Shown one piece after another: positions 26,205-34,391 of a DNA stretch of 64,000 bases (positions are counted from its first letter, which is position 1; each line of letters begins with the position of its first letter). Source of the DNA: UBA1732 sp045114455 (GTDB taxonomy: Bacteria > Verrucomicrobiota > Lentisphaeria > Victivallales > UBA1829); the NCBI GenBank assembly GCA_045114455.1, contig JBGUKN010000078.1, forward strand, positions 1 to 64,000. The letters run 5' to 3'. The notes beneath the pieces were generated by a model. That model had not been told where the DNA came from. It ran no database searches and saw only the letters and a list, made by a program, of their open reading frames with translations. Made by a program: the position numbers and the translations under genes.

Positions 26205-26584
26205 GATGCGCTTTCTTTGGGAGCGAGAACCAGTTTCGCGGCAGAGACGCGTCCGCCCTCTTCGTTCACAAATGAGGCGTTTGCCGCCCAGATACCTTCA
26301 GTTTCTCCTGGCTCAAGCTCCAGCGTGAGCGTGACCGGCATATCCGGCGTGATCAGGCGGAGATACTTGATGCGGCGGACGCCGGCAAGACGGAGCGGAC
26401 GACCGAGGCGGCGTTCCGCCAGACGGCGAATGAAGGAAAGCTGGACGATTCCGGGCAGAATCGGATTGCCGGGGAAATGTCCGCGGTAGCCGGAGAATGT
26501 GCCGGGAACGGAGAACGTGCAGGGGCCTTCGCCGTTTTCTCCGGCCTGATTGTAGATCGAATCGATTTCATCCCAGATGCTCAT
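26201..26584 (-). CDS. 3-hydroxyacyl-ACP dehydratase (FabZ/ApeP-like hotdog protein)
   Basis: A 127-residue hotdog-fold protein with the dehydratase motif GHFPGNPILPG (H36). It would remove water from 3-hydroxyacyl-ACP to build the conjugated double bonds. Because no enoyl reductase is present in the operon, double bonds should accumulate, as in polyenes. One of two dehydratases in the locus, matching the ApeI/ApeP pair of the E. coli aryl polyene system. Confidence 0.85.
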   Translation of the reverse strand: MSIWDEIDSIYNQAGENGEGPCTFSVPGTFSGYRGHFPGNPILPGIVQLSFIRRLAERRLGRPLRLAGVRRIKYLRLITPDMPVTLTLELEPGETEGIWAANASFVNEEGGRVSAAKLVLAPKESAS

Positions 26585-26596
26585 GGTTCGCTGTCC

Positions 26597-29500
26597 TCAA
26601 AAAAGCTCCGATACCGACAGGATCAGCCGGTATCCGTGTTTATTATTGTCGTAGACGATGATTTCAGGAAAAAAAGTCGTATCTAATATAATATACCGGA
26701 AATACCAGGATTGCCAGTCAATAGTTTTGTTTTTAAAGTAATATTTGCTCATAACGGGCAATTTCGGCCCCCAAAACTCGCTGACGATCTCTCCGCCGTC
26801 GTCGCCGAAGGGTTCCCGGCGGATGATTTTGCTGTCGTCTTTTACAATTTCTGTCGCGCCGGGTTTTGTGCCGCGCCAAGGTTCCAGCCCTCCGAAAATG
26901 TTGAAAAAGTCTTCCAGGATGAATCCGGCCGCCTCCTGTTCGTGTCCTTCAAGGAAGTCGATCGGCATGAACCAGTAATCCGCGAGCTCGTCCGCTGTGC
27001 CAGCCAGTTCGAAGATCTTTCCGCCCGACGGAGAAAACGCCGCCACGCGCAGTTCGCCGGATTCGTCGTAGGAAACGGCGCAGAGCGTGGCCTGGGAGAA
27101 GAATCTGTATTCGAATGTGACGCGACCCTGGAATGCGAACGGCTGCATCGGCGCGGCAGGCGGCTGGACGGCGTCGCGGTAAAGCGGCCAGTCGGTTTCC
27201 GTCAGGGGCGGGATCGGGTCATATTCGTAGGGGAGGGAATGGCAGGCGGAAACATTGAGCAAAAGGAAGACGGGGGCCAGGGCGAAAAGGAGTGTTTTGA
27301 GCGGAGCGGCGGGTCTGTCTTTCGCGATTCCGCGGCGGATGGACGGCAGGAGCAGGGCGGCGGCGCCCCAGGCGGCAAGCACCCCTGGGACCAGGGCGAA
27401 TCCGGCTTCGTGCAGGAGCGGATGCCCCGCGAACGCGACGGTGAGGCCGCCGGCGGCGGTCGTGAGCGCGGAGGCTGAGATCGCGCGGAAGACATACGGA
27501 TTCGCCGCGGAACGTTCGCTGCCGATCACGAAGACGCCGTAGTCGATGGCGAGGCCGGATAGCAGAACCAGCGCGATTTCGGCGGCGAGATTCAGAGGTT
27601 TGCCGCAGACAGCGTACACGGCGCAGACGGCCAGGAGCGCCATCGCCACGGGGATCATCGCGCAGAGGCTGTCCCGGATGCCGCGGAAGAAGAGGAACGC
27701 GATCGCGAAGACCGAGAGAATGGCGAGGATCACGGGGAGCGTCGCGGCGGATTTCATATCGGACACGATCTGAGCGGGGATGTCCGCTCGGGAAATGGCG
27801 ACGGCTCCTAAGATGTTGTACGGGACAGGCTGCCTGTTTCCGACTCCGGGTTGATGTTTGGCGAGTGCCAATTGCGGCAGGAAGATCGCCGCGTACCAGC
27901 CGTTGCCGTCCGCCGCCGGGCGCAGGATGCGGTTCAGTACGGGCGTAAAGACTTCGGGATAGGAATCAAGGTCGGGCGATTCGAGGCCGCGTTTGAGCGA
28001 GGTGAGGAACGGATCGAATGCGTCCGGTTCGAATCCTTCGTCTTCCGCGGCGGCACGGAGCGATTCCGCAAACTTGTCATAATCGAAGCCCTCGCGCCAG
28101 GAAGCAAGATGGATCTCTCGAATACTTTTCGCCGGAATCAGAAAAGACGGGGAGAACATCCTGCCCTCAAGCCCGGGATCCTTCACGAGAAAATCGTCGC
28201 AGATCAGGCTGGCGAACATCAGCGCTGTGTCCGCATCCTTGCCGGGCACGGCAAGCACGCTCTGCGCCGGGCCGTCGAGGAAGAGGCGTTCCACAGCGTC
28301 AGCCGTTTCGCTGAGCTTCTCCTGTGCGGCGTCGAACTGGCGGAGATCGGTGCGGACCGTGAGCCGCAGGATCGCGAGTGCGGCGAACATCGCCATGATG
28401 CCGAAGCAAATGCCGGATGCGAGTTTCGGGGAGATCGTTTTCAGGGGATGCGGTTTCGGCAGGGGCTTTTTCGTGCGGATCAGGATCGACGGGAACAGCA
28501 GAAGTGTGAGAAACAGGCTGGCGAGCAGGCTGGTCCCGATGAACACGCCGAACTGCCGCACGCCGGGGATCGGAGTCAGCGCGAGCAGAAGAAAGACGGC
28601 AGCCGAGGTCGCGGCACCCGTCAGCAGGGACGGCGCGATGCGGATCAGACGGCGCACGGGGCAGGGCGTCTGCATGGTCATGTACACATGGACGCCGTAA
28701 TCGACTGCCAGCCCGATCACGAGCCCGCCGGTGGCCGTCACGAAGAGCAGGACGGGTTCACCGGGGATCGCGAGGAGTCCGACGGCGGCGAACGAGACGA
28801 CCGCCGGGAAGACGGGGATCGCCAGCGCGCGCAGGTCGCGGCGGAACAGCAGCAGGATCGCGGGCAGGAAGAACAGGACAGAAAGGATGCACGCGAGTTT
28901 CACGTCCGATTTGATGACGCGTTCGTTTTCGATGGAGTGGGCGTGGGCGAGCAGAAGGTCGGCGCGGATGCCGGACAGGGGATGCTTCGCGAGGATGGCA
29001 TCAAGATCGCCCATGAGCCGCCGTCCGCCCGCGGTATCCGCGGCGGAAACGTCCGTTTCGAGCAGAAGAAGCCGGTGGAGGCCGTCCGGGGAGACGATGG
29101 CCGTTTCGCCGTCCTTCAGCCGGAACGATGCGGCGGAGCGGAACTGTTCGAGCACGGCGAGTTTCGACGCGGCGAAGCCGGTCGGGTCGGCAAGCACAAG
29201 CGAGGCAAAGCCGCCAAGCAGAATCTTTCGCTTGACAGAAGATGCGATCGAGGCGGAATCAAGAGGTTCATAAGGCTGAAACTGCGGCAGCCATTCGGGA
29301 AGCGAAGAAAGGACCGCGGCAATGTCGTCCGGCAGAAAGCGGTTGTCGACGCGCGTCACGCCGGGGACGGACGCGATTTCGGAGGCAATGAGGTCGATTT
29401 CCGGAGACGCGGCATCCAGCTGTTCCGTTTTGTCGGCGGAGAAGAGGACGGCGGACTGATTGAAGAGACCGGAGTTCAGGAGCACGGCGCAGGCGCGTTC

Positions 29501-29659
29501 GGACTTGCTGCCGGAGGGGAGCATGCGCGTGATGTCGGCGCTGAACGACGCAAAGAGGAGCGGAAGGGCTGCGAGGACGAGCGCGAGAAGCGACAGGAAC
29601 GCCGCGAGGACCGGGCGCCGAAGACCGAACAGAATGACGCGCCGCAAAAAGGATTTCAT
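26597..29659 (-). CDS. MMPL/RND-family lipid exporter with fused C-terminal lipoprotein-like domain
   Basis: A 1020-residue inner-membrane protein. It has two RND-type halves, each with one membrane helix, a large periplasmic loop and a five-helix bundle; the halves carry GLAVDYGVHVYM and GLAIDYGVFVIG. At about residue 790 a new hydrophobic segment ends in VSAC (C806), a lipobox-like motif, followed by some 215 residues that resemble the DUF3261 lipoproteins of aryl polyene loci. No start codon is available near this junction, so the fusion looks genuine. Predicted to move the polyene lipid to the periplasm for LolA. Start overlaps the lolA-like stop by 4 bp. Confidence 0.85.
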   Translation of the reverse strand: MKSFLRRVILFGLRRPVLAAFLSLLALVLAALPLLFASFSADITRMLPSGSKSERACAVLLNSGLFNQSAVLFSADKTEQLDAASPEIDLIASEIASVPGVTRVDNRFLPDDIAAVLSSLPEWLPQFQPYEPLDSASIASSVKRKILLGGFASLVLADPTGFAASKLAVLEQFRSAASFRLKDGETAIVSPDGLHRLLLLETDVSAADTAGGRRLMGDLDAILAKHPLSGIRADLLLAHAHSIENERVIKSDVKLACILSVLFFLPAILLLFRRDLRALAIPVFPAVVSFAAVGLLAIPGEPVLLFVTATGGLVIGLAVDYGVHVYMTMQTPCPVRRLIRIAPSLLTGAATSAAVFLLLALTPIPGVRQFGVFIGTSLLASLFLTLLLFPSILIRTKKPLPKPHPLKTISPKLASGICFGIMAMFAALAILRLTVRTDLRQFDAAQEKLSETADAVERLFLDGPAQSVLAVPGKDADTALMFASLICDDFLVKDPGLEGRMFSPSFLIPAKSIREIHLASWREGFDYDKFAESLRAAAEDEGFEPDAFDPFLTSLKRGLESPDLDSYPEVFTPVLNRILRPAADGNGWYAAIFLPQLALAKHQPGVGNRQPVPYNILGAVAISRADIPAQIVSDMKSAATLPVILAILSVFAIAFLFFRGIRDSLCAMIPVAMALLAVCAVYAVCGKPLNLAAEIALVLLSGLAIDYGVFVIGSERSAANPYVFRAISASALTTAAGGLTVAFAGHPLLHEAGFALVPGVLAAWGAAALLLPSIRRGIAKDRPAAPLKTLLFALAPVFLLLNVSACHSLPYEYDPIPPLTETDWPLYRDAVQPPAAPMQPFAFQGRVTFEYRFFSQATLCAVSYDESGELRVAAFSPSGGKIFELAGTADELADYWFMPIDFLEGHEQEAAGFILEDFFNIFGGLEPWRGTKPGATEIVKDDSKIIRREPFGDDGGEIVSEFWGPKLPVMSKYYFKNKTIDWQSWYFRYIILDTTFFPEIIVYDNNKHGYRLILSVSELF

Positions 29660-30336
29660 TTTTTCTGCTTCGCCTGCCAGAGATCGTCTGGGATATCGGA
29701 GTCGAAGACGGAATCGGAGTAGACGAGCTCGGTCACGTCGCCGTTTTTCTCGGATGCGCGGACTTTCACGATCTTCGTTTTCGAGTCGTCGAGCGCGAGT
29801 TCGACTTCGGTGATGAGCGAAGCTGCGAAACGTTCGGAACGCGGCTTCAGGACGACCGTGCCGTCCTTGCCCTGCGCCGCCTCGAAATCCTTCTCCAGCG
29901 CCTTCACGTCGCCGGACGCAAAAGCAGTCATGGCGTCGGACAGCATTTCCAGCATCGGATATTTGGAGAACGGCACGGAGACGGTCCTGTCGGAATCGGC
30001 GTCCCACTGGGTGAGCTTGCCGTCTGCGATGATGCAGGAATATTTGAGCGGTTTTTCAACGTGCCAGGCGAACCGCTTTCCGGGACGGTCGAGGCAGAGT
30101 TCGCCGTTCAGGACCATTGGCTTTTTGAAGGATTTGAGGTGTTTCGTCTGTACGAATTTCGTACGGAGCGTCCTGAAGTTCGCGATGTTCGCCAGGAGCT
30201 CCGCCGTGTCGCTGCCGGCAGGCCGTTCCGCCGCGGGTTCCGCATGGACTGGAGCCGCGGACTCCTCCGCGAAGACAGAGAAGACGCAGGCGGACAGAGC
30301 CGCCGTCAAAATTCGAAGGAAGGACGAAAACCTCAT
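29656..30336 (-). CDS. LolA-like outer-membrane lipid/lipoprotein carrier
   Basis: A 226-residue periplasmic protein with a signal peptide (cleavage probably after VFA, near residue 23) and a LolA-type half-barrel: FRTLRTKFVQTKHL, a GELCLDRPGKRFAWHVEKP strand pair and YSCIIADGKLTQWDADSD. In aryl polyene loci such carriers are thought to ferry the polyene lipid across the periplasm. The start at 30336 was inferred from the 4-bp ATGA overlap with the dehydratase gene and from the signal peptide. Confidence 0.87.
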   Translation of the reverse strand: MRFSSFLRILTAALSACVFSVFAEESAAPVHAEPAAERPAGSDTAELLANIANFRTLRTKFVQTKHLKSFKKPMVLNGELCLDRPGKRFAWHVEKPLKYSCIIADGKLTQWDADSDRTVSVPFSKYPMLEMLSDAMTAFASGDVKALEKDFEAAQGKDGTVVLKPRSERFAASLITEVELALDDSKTKIVKVRASEKNGDVTELVYSDSVFDSDIPDDLWQAKQKK

Positions 30337-30812
30337 TTCTCGTAGTTGGTCAGAAACAGTTTCAGCGTGCCTTTCGCAGCGGGCTTCCCGTTGACGGATG
30401 CCTCGTACCCGATGCCGCGCCATTTGCCGAGGTCGTACTGGACATTGATCAGGATGTCTATCTTGTCGCCGACATGCGGGACGGCGGTGTACTCGGAGTC
30501 GACGACTTCGACCAGAAGTCCGCCGAAGGATTTGTCCTGCCGCTGGTAGGCGTCGAGCGCGGCTGCGGACTGGGCGGCGTATTCGATGAACGTTTCCGCG
30601 CCGGTGGAGCCGTCCGCGCCCGCCAGAGGATGGTCTGGATGCACCACGGAAGACGTCTTCCCGCCCTGGTCCCATTCATCGACGATCGTATCGATCAGCG
30701 CAAACGGTTCGCCGTGCGGGAGCAGTCCGGCGGCGGGGTAGGGCAGCTTGGCACGCAGTTCTTCGTGATTCAGGGGCGGCTTGTTTGTTTTCGGAGTTTC
30801 GGATTCGGCCAT
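30333..30812 (-). CDS. 3-hydroxyacyl-ACP dehydratase (ApeI-like hotdog protein)
   Basis: A 159-residue hotdog protein with the dehydratase-like LLPHGEPFALID motif (H33) preceded by a polar 20-residue tail. AAGGA lies 11 nt before the ATG at 30812. Together with 26201-26584 it supplies the paired dehydratase activity of polyene assembly. Weaker motif conservation than its partner, so the precise substrate position is uncertain. Confidence 0.77.
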   Translation of the reverse strand: MAESETPKTNKPPLNHEELRAKLPYPAAGLLPHGEPFALIDTIVDEWDQGGKTSSVVHPDHPLAGADGSTGAETFIEYAAQSAAALDAYQRQDKSFGGLLVEVVDSEYTAVPHVGDKIDILINVQYDLGKWRGIGYEASVNGKPAAKGTLKLFLTNYEK

Positions 30813-30847
30813 GATGATGGAATTCCTTATGTGCTGATATGTTATGT

Positions 30848-31639
30848 TCAAGTTGATTTTGCGGAAGAAAGAAAAAACGGATAGCGGCGTTCCTGTTTCC
30901 ATGCGTCGATCTCGCGGTCGAGCGCGGCAGTCTCCTCTTCGAGGATGTGATGCACTTCCCGCTGGATGCGGAAATGCGGCTCGGAGGCGATGCGTTCCTG
31001 CGGGACCGGCTTCAGGACGCGCATGATGACGCGGCCGGGACGCATGCGGAAGGAACGGTCCGGGCAGTTCTCGTTGCCTGCGATGGCGACCGGGATCAGC
31101 GGGGCGCCGAGTTCCTTTGCGGCACGGAAGAACGCGCTGTGGAAAGGCGCCATGGTACGGGATCCGGAGCGCGTTCCTTCCGGGAAGACGTAGATGGTGC
31201 CGGAATTGCTCAGGGCACGCCGGGTCTGCTCCACGATCTGCTCGTAGGTGAGGTTGTTCACGTCGATGAAGCCGCCCATGCGCGCGAAAACGCCGAAGAA
31301 CGGCATATGCAGCGCCCAGCCTTTCGCGGCGGCCATCGCGGCGCCCGCGGCGGGGATGATGGAGACCAGGAAGGGATCGGAAGAGGAACGGTGGTTCACG
31401 ACGAAAATGCCGTGGTTTGCGCCGCCGGAGAAGTCGTCGAGACGGACCGGGACGTAGACGCCGTACCAGCAATGGACCATGAAGCGGCCGAAGGTGCGGA
31501 TGAATTTCAGGACCGCGACGTTGAACGGCCTCCCTGTGAGGAGACAGAATATCCCCGCGATCAGGAAAAACGGCGAGGCCAGAATGCAGTAGAGCATGAT
31601 GCAGACGACCATGTGCGTGTAAACGATCAGGGAGAACAT
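30848..31639 (-). CDS. PlsC-type 1-acyl-glycerol-3-phosphate acyltransferase family protein
   Basis: A 263-residue inner-membrane acyltransferase. Motif I is NHRSSSD (H83, D88), motif III is FPEGTRS (about 152-158), and an N-terminal hydrophobic segment spans residues 10-35. It may build the phospholipid-type anchor for the polyene, or acylate it. Sits 44 bp after the ACP gene. Confidence 0.85.
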   Translation of the reverse strand: MFSLIVYTHMVVCIMLYCILASPFFLIAGIFCLLTGRPFNVAVLKFIRTFGRFMVHCWYGVYVPVRLDDFSGGANHGIFVVNHRSSSDPFLVSIIPAAGAAMAAAKGWALHMPFFGVFARMGGFIDVNNLTYEQIVEQTRRALSNSGTIYVFPEGTRSGSRTMAPFHSAFFRAAKELGAPLIPVAIAGNENCPDRSFRMRPGRVIMRVLKPVPQERIASEPHFRIQREVHHILEEETAALDREIDAWKQERRYPFFLSSAKST

Positions 31640-31683
31640 CTCCGGCTCCTGTGTGGTGCTGGGCGGGGCAGATTGAATGCGGG

Positions 31684-32016
31684 TTATTGTCCGGGTTCCT
31701 GCGGAGGCTGTGCGGAGGCCGCCTGCGCCGCGGCCGCTTTCGCGGCTTCGGCCTGCGCCGTGAGCATCGCCTGGTTCCTCTCGAAGAAATCGTAGACGTC
31801 TCCGAGCGTGCGGACCTGTTTGATCTCCTCGTTGTCGCGGAGAGAGATGCCGAATTTGCGCTGGAGCCCGATCATGAGGTCGACCATGTCGAGGCTGTCG
31901 AGCCCGAGGTCCTCGAAAAAGGTCTTTTCGGGGGCGAGGTCGGCGGGGTCGAGTTCCATTTCGTTGACGAGGGCGCCGTTGACGGCCTCGATGATTTCGT
32001 CGCGTGTCAGATTCAT
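31684..32016 (-). CDS. Acyl carrier protein with Ala/Gln-rich tail
   Basis: A 110-residue protein. Residues 1-80 form the four-helix ACP domain with phosphopantetheine site S41 in GLDSLDMVD. A 25-residue C-terminal tail rich in Ala, Gln and Pro extends beyond the usual ACP end. A strong GGAGGAA ribosome site precedes the ATG at 32016. This is the only ACP in the operon, whereas the E. coli aryl polyene cluster encodes two. Confidence 0.93.
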   Translation of the reverse strand: MNLTRDEIIEAVNGALVNEMELDPADLAPEKTFFEDLGLDSLDMVDLMIGLQRKFGISLRDNEEIKQVRTLGDVYDFFERNQAMLTAQAEAAKAAAAQAASAQPPQEPGQ

Positions 32017-32042
32017 ATCAGGATTCCTCCGGGGAAGGTTGT

Positions 32043-33260
32043 TTATACGTTGAGCTTGCAGATCAGGGAGGCGTTGATGCCCCCGAACGCAAAGGAGTTT
32101 TTGAAGAAAATGCGGATTCGCTTTTCGCACGGGGCGGTCACATGGTCGATTCCGGCGCAGGCGGGGTCGACGTCGACGAGATTTCGGGTCGGGATCAGGA
32201 TCCCGTGTCGCGCCATTTCGAAGACGGCGGCCATTTCCAGCGGACCGGACGCGCCGAGCGTGTGCCCGAGGTGGCCTTTGAGGCTGGATACGGGGACGTT
32301 CGCGCCGAACACTTCGCGGATGGCCGCGGCTTCGGCGGCGTCTCCCTGGAGCGTGGATGTGGCATGCGCGCTGATGTAGTCGATGTCCGTCGGCGCGATC
32401 CCGGCGGACTTGCAGGTGTCGTTCATGCATCGGGCGATGGCGGGCGCATCGGACTGGCTGAGGCCGTTTCCGCCGCTGTTCGAGGAATAACCGATGATCT
32501 CGCCGTAAATTATCGCACCGCGCCGGAGCGCATGCTCATATTCCTCCAGGCAGAAGACCGCGGCGCCCTCTCCGCAGACCAGCCCCTTGCGGTGCGCGGA
32601 GAAAGGCTGTGAACTTTCCGTCGGATCGCCTTCCGCGGGGGCGTGTGCGTACATCAGGGCGAACGACCCGGAGACTTCGGAGCCGGTCTCGTCCGCGCCG
32701 CCGCAGAACATGACCGTTTCCTGTCCGGCAGCGATGAGCGCGGCGCCGAGCCCCATGGACTGAAGCCCGGAGGCGCATGCGGAACACGGCGAGTAGATCG
32801 CGCCGTTGAGCCCGAGCGTGCGGGCGAGGTTGAATGCCGTGGTATGGGAGGCGCATTTGAAGAAGTGCATCGGGGAGAGCCTGTCGCTCTGCCCGAAAAG
32901 GACAAGGCCATAGCCTTCGCGCAGGGTGCTGACGGACCCCATGGTGGACCCGACCGCGCATCCGGCGTTCAGTTCGATCAATTCATCCTGCGTGAGCCCG
33001 GAGTCCCGCATGGCGGCAAGCCCGGCCATCGCAGTAAAACACGCAGCGGGAGCCATGGCGCGGCGGAGCGTGCGGGGAAGGACGCGGAAGCGTTCGGGAT
33101 CGCGCGGGGCAGGGGCGGTCGGCAGGAAGTTTTCTTCTTTGCCGGCGGAGACGGCGGCGCTTTTTCCTGCGGCAAGATTGTCGAAAAGCTCGCCGGGGGT
33201 AAAGCCGAGCGCGCTGTAGATACCGCTTCCCGTGATGACGACTCGTTTCAGACCGTTCAT
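32043..33260 (-). CDS. Beta-ketoacyl-ACP synthase (FabF/ApeR-like)
   Basis: A 405-residue condensing enzyme with complete active site C162 (SACASG), H299 (SAHATST), K328 and H333 (GHLGHTLGASG). The ATG at 33260 has GGGGG at 9 nt spacing, while the ATG three codons earlier abuts it, so 33260 is preferred. With KR and ACP it forms the promoter-proximal core of the operon and may perform the first condensation, the role proposed for ApeR. Confidence 0.9.
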   Translation of the reverse strand: MNGLKRVVITGSGIYSALGFTPGELFDNLAAGKSAAVSAGKEENFLPTAPAPRDPERFRVLPRTLRRAMAPAACFTAMAGLAAMRDSGLTQDELIELNAGCAVGSTMGSVSTLREGYGLVLFGQSDRLSPMHFFKCASHTTAFNLARTLGLNGAIYSPCSACASGLQSMGLGAALIAAGQETVMFCGGADETGSEVSGSFALMYAHAPAEGDPTESSQPFSAHRKGLVCGEGAAVFCLEEYEHALRRGAIIYGEIIGYSSNSGGNGLSQSDAPAIARCMNDTCKSAGIAPTDIDYISAHATSTLQGDAAEAAAIREVFGANVPVSSLKGHLGHTLGASGPLEMAAVFEMARHGILIPTRNLVDVDPACAGIDHVTAPCEKRIRIFFKNSFAFGGINASLICKLNV

Positions 33261-33291
33261 GCGCCGCATCCCCCGTGAATCGTGAAATGAC

Positions 33292-34020
33292 TCAGCATAC
33301 GAGACCTCCGTTGACGCCGATCACCTGCCCGGTGATGTAGGCGGAATACGGTCCGGCAAGGAAGGACACGACGGACGCGACTTCCTCCGGTGCGCCTTTC
33401 CGTCCGAGGGGAATCAGCGGCAGGAGCTTTGCCATGTCCAGGTCGCGCGTCATTTCCGTGTCGATGACGCCGGGCGCGACGGCATTCACAAGGATGCTTC
33501 TGCGCCCAAGCTCTCCGGCGAGCGCCTTGACGGCGCCGATAAGCCCGGCTTTCGCGGCGGAATAATTGACCTGTCCGGGTCGTCCGACCTGGCCCGACGC
33601 GCTGCTGATGACGATGATGCGGCCCCGTTTCGCGGAGATCAGCGGCTGGACCAGCGGCTGGATGCAGTTGTAGAAACCGTCAAGCCCGGTCCGGATCACG
33701 TCATCCCATTCCGCGGAGGTCATCCAGGCAAAAAGGTCGTCTCTGGATATTCCGGCGTTGTAGACGACCGCATAGGGCGGCCTGTCGGAGAAAAGCTCCG
33801 TTATGGTGCGAATGCTTTCCGTCCGGTCGGTCACATCGAGCGAAACCGGCAGAAAGGACCGTCCCAGCGACTCGATCTGTTTGCGCAGGCCGTCGAGACG
33901 GGCCGTGTCGCCGCGGCATGAGGCCGCGACGTCGAAGCCGTCCTGAGCCAGACGCAAAGCCGTCGCGTAGCCGATGCCGCGCGACGCCCCGATGACAAAA
34001 GCGAGACGATCCGATGACAT
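33292..34020 (-). CDS. 3-oxoacyl-ACP reductase (FabG/ApeQ-like)
   Basis: A 242-residue short-chain dehydrogenase with NADP motif GASRGIG (11-17), NAG (88-90) and catalytic S140, Y153, K157. It reduces 3-ketoacyl-ACP to 3-hydroxyacyl-ACP for the dehydratases. First gene of the 16-gene polyene operon; the start at 34020 is the ATG directly before the Rossmann strand. Confidence 0.92.
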   Translation of the reverse strand: MSSDRLAFVIGASRGIGYATALRLAQDGFDVAASCRGDTARLDGLRKQIESLGRSFLPVSLDVTDRTESIRTITELFSDRPPYAVVYNAGISRDDLFAWMTSAEWDDVIRTGLDGFYNCIQPLVQPLISAKRGRIIVISSASGQVGRPGQVNYSAAKAGLIGAVKALAGELGRRSILVNAVAPGVIDTEMTRDLDMAKLLPLIPLGRKGAPEEVASVVSFLAGPYSAYITGQVIGVNGGLVC

Positions 34021-34109
34021 AAAACGATATAAACTCCTGAGAAGAAGAGGATTTGCATGAGATTCCGGCTGTGTGCCGCGCCGGACGTTCCATACTTTTT
34101 TATCTATAT

Positions 34110-34137
34110 ACTGTATCATGCTTTTCGTTTTTTTCAA
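34110..34137 (-). promoter_or_regulatory. Candidate promoter of the polyene operon
   Basis: On the minus strand TTGAAA (34137-34132) and TACAGT (34115-34110) are 16 bp apart, about 90 bp before the ketoreductase start. The -10 match is only four of six, so this is tentative. It lies in the 371-bp divergent gap 34021-34391, which holds this and the promoter at 34255-34283; I see no small gene there. Confidence 0.35.
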
Positions 34138-34254
34138 CCGGAATACGCGGAAATCTTTCGTGTCTTTTCGGGAGAAAAAGCCGAAGTCATGTTGCGGGAC
34201 GGCCGACCGGTTTGCACGAACGGAACAAGAGTGCGAAAAAGCTGTGTTTCCTGC

Positions 34255-34283
34255 TTGATTTTCGGTCCTGTTCGTGGTATATT
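34255..34283 (+). promoter_or_regulatory. Sigma-70-type promoter of the phosphoethanolamine transferase gene
   Basis: TTGATT (34255-34260) and TATATT (34278-34283) are separated by 17 bp. The predicted transcript begins about 100 bp before the start codon at 34392. Confidence 0.55.
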
Positions 34284-34391
34284 AATTATTTCATTCGTTT
34301 CGGATCTAAAGAAACCAGCCGTTTTGACAGCCTTTTTCTTGAACCCGTTTTCAACCCCGTCACCTTATCCGGAAATGCCCTGGCTGCATCC

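Noticed and set aside
18849..34020. Ordinary fatty acid synthesis cluster
   Set aside because: No enoyl reductase, malonyl transferase or acetyl-CoA carboxylase genes, but three ketosynthases, two half-ketosynthases, LolA, MMPL exporter and glycosyltransferase: this is a secondary, exported polyene-type pathway.
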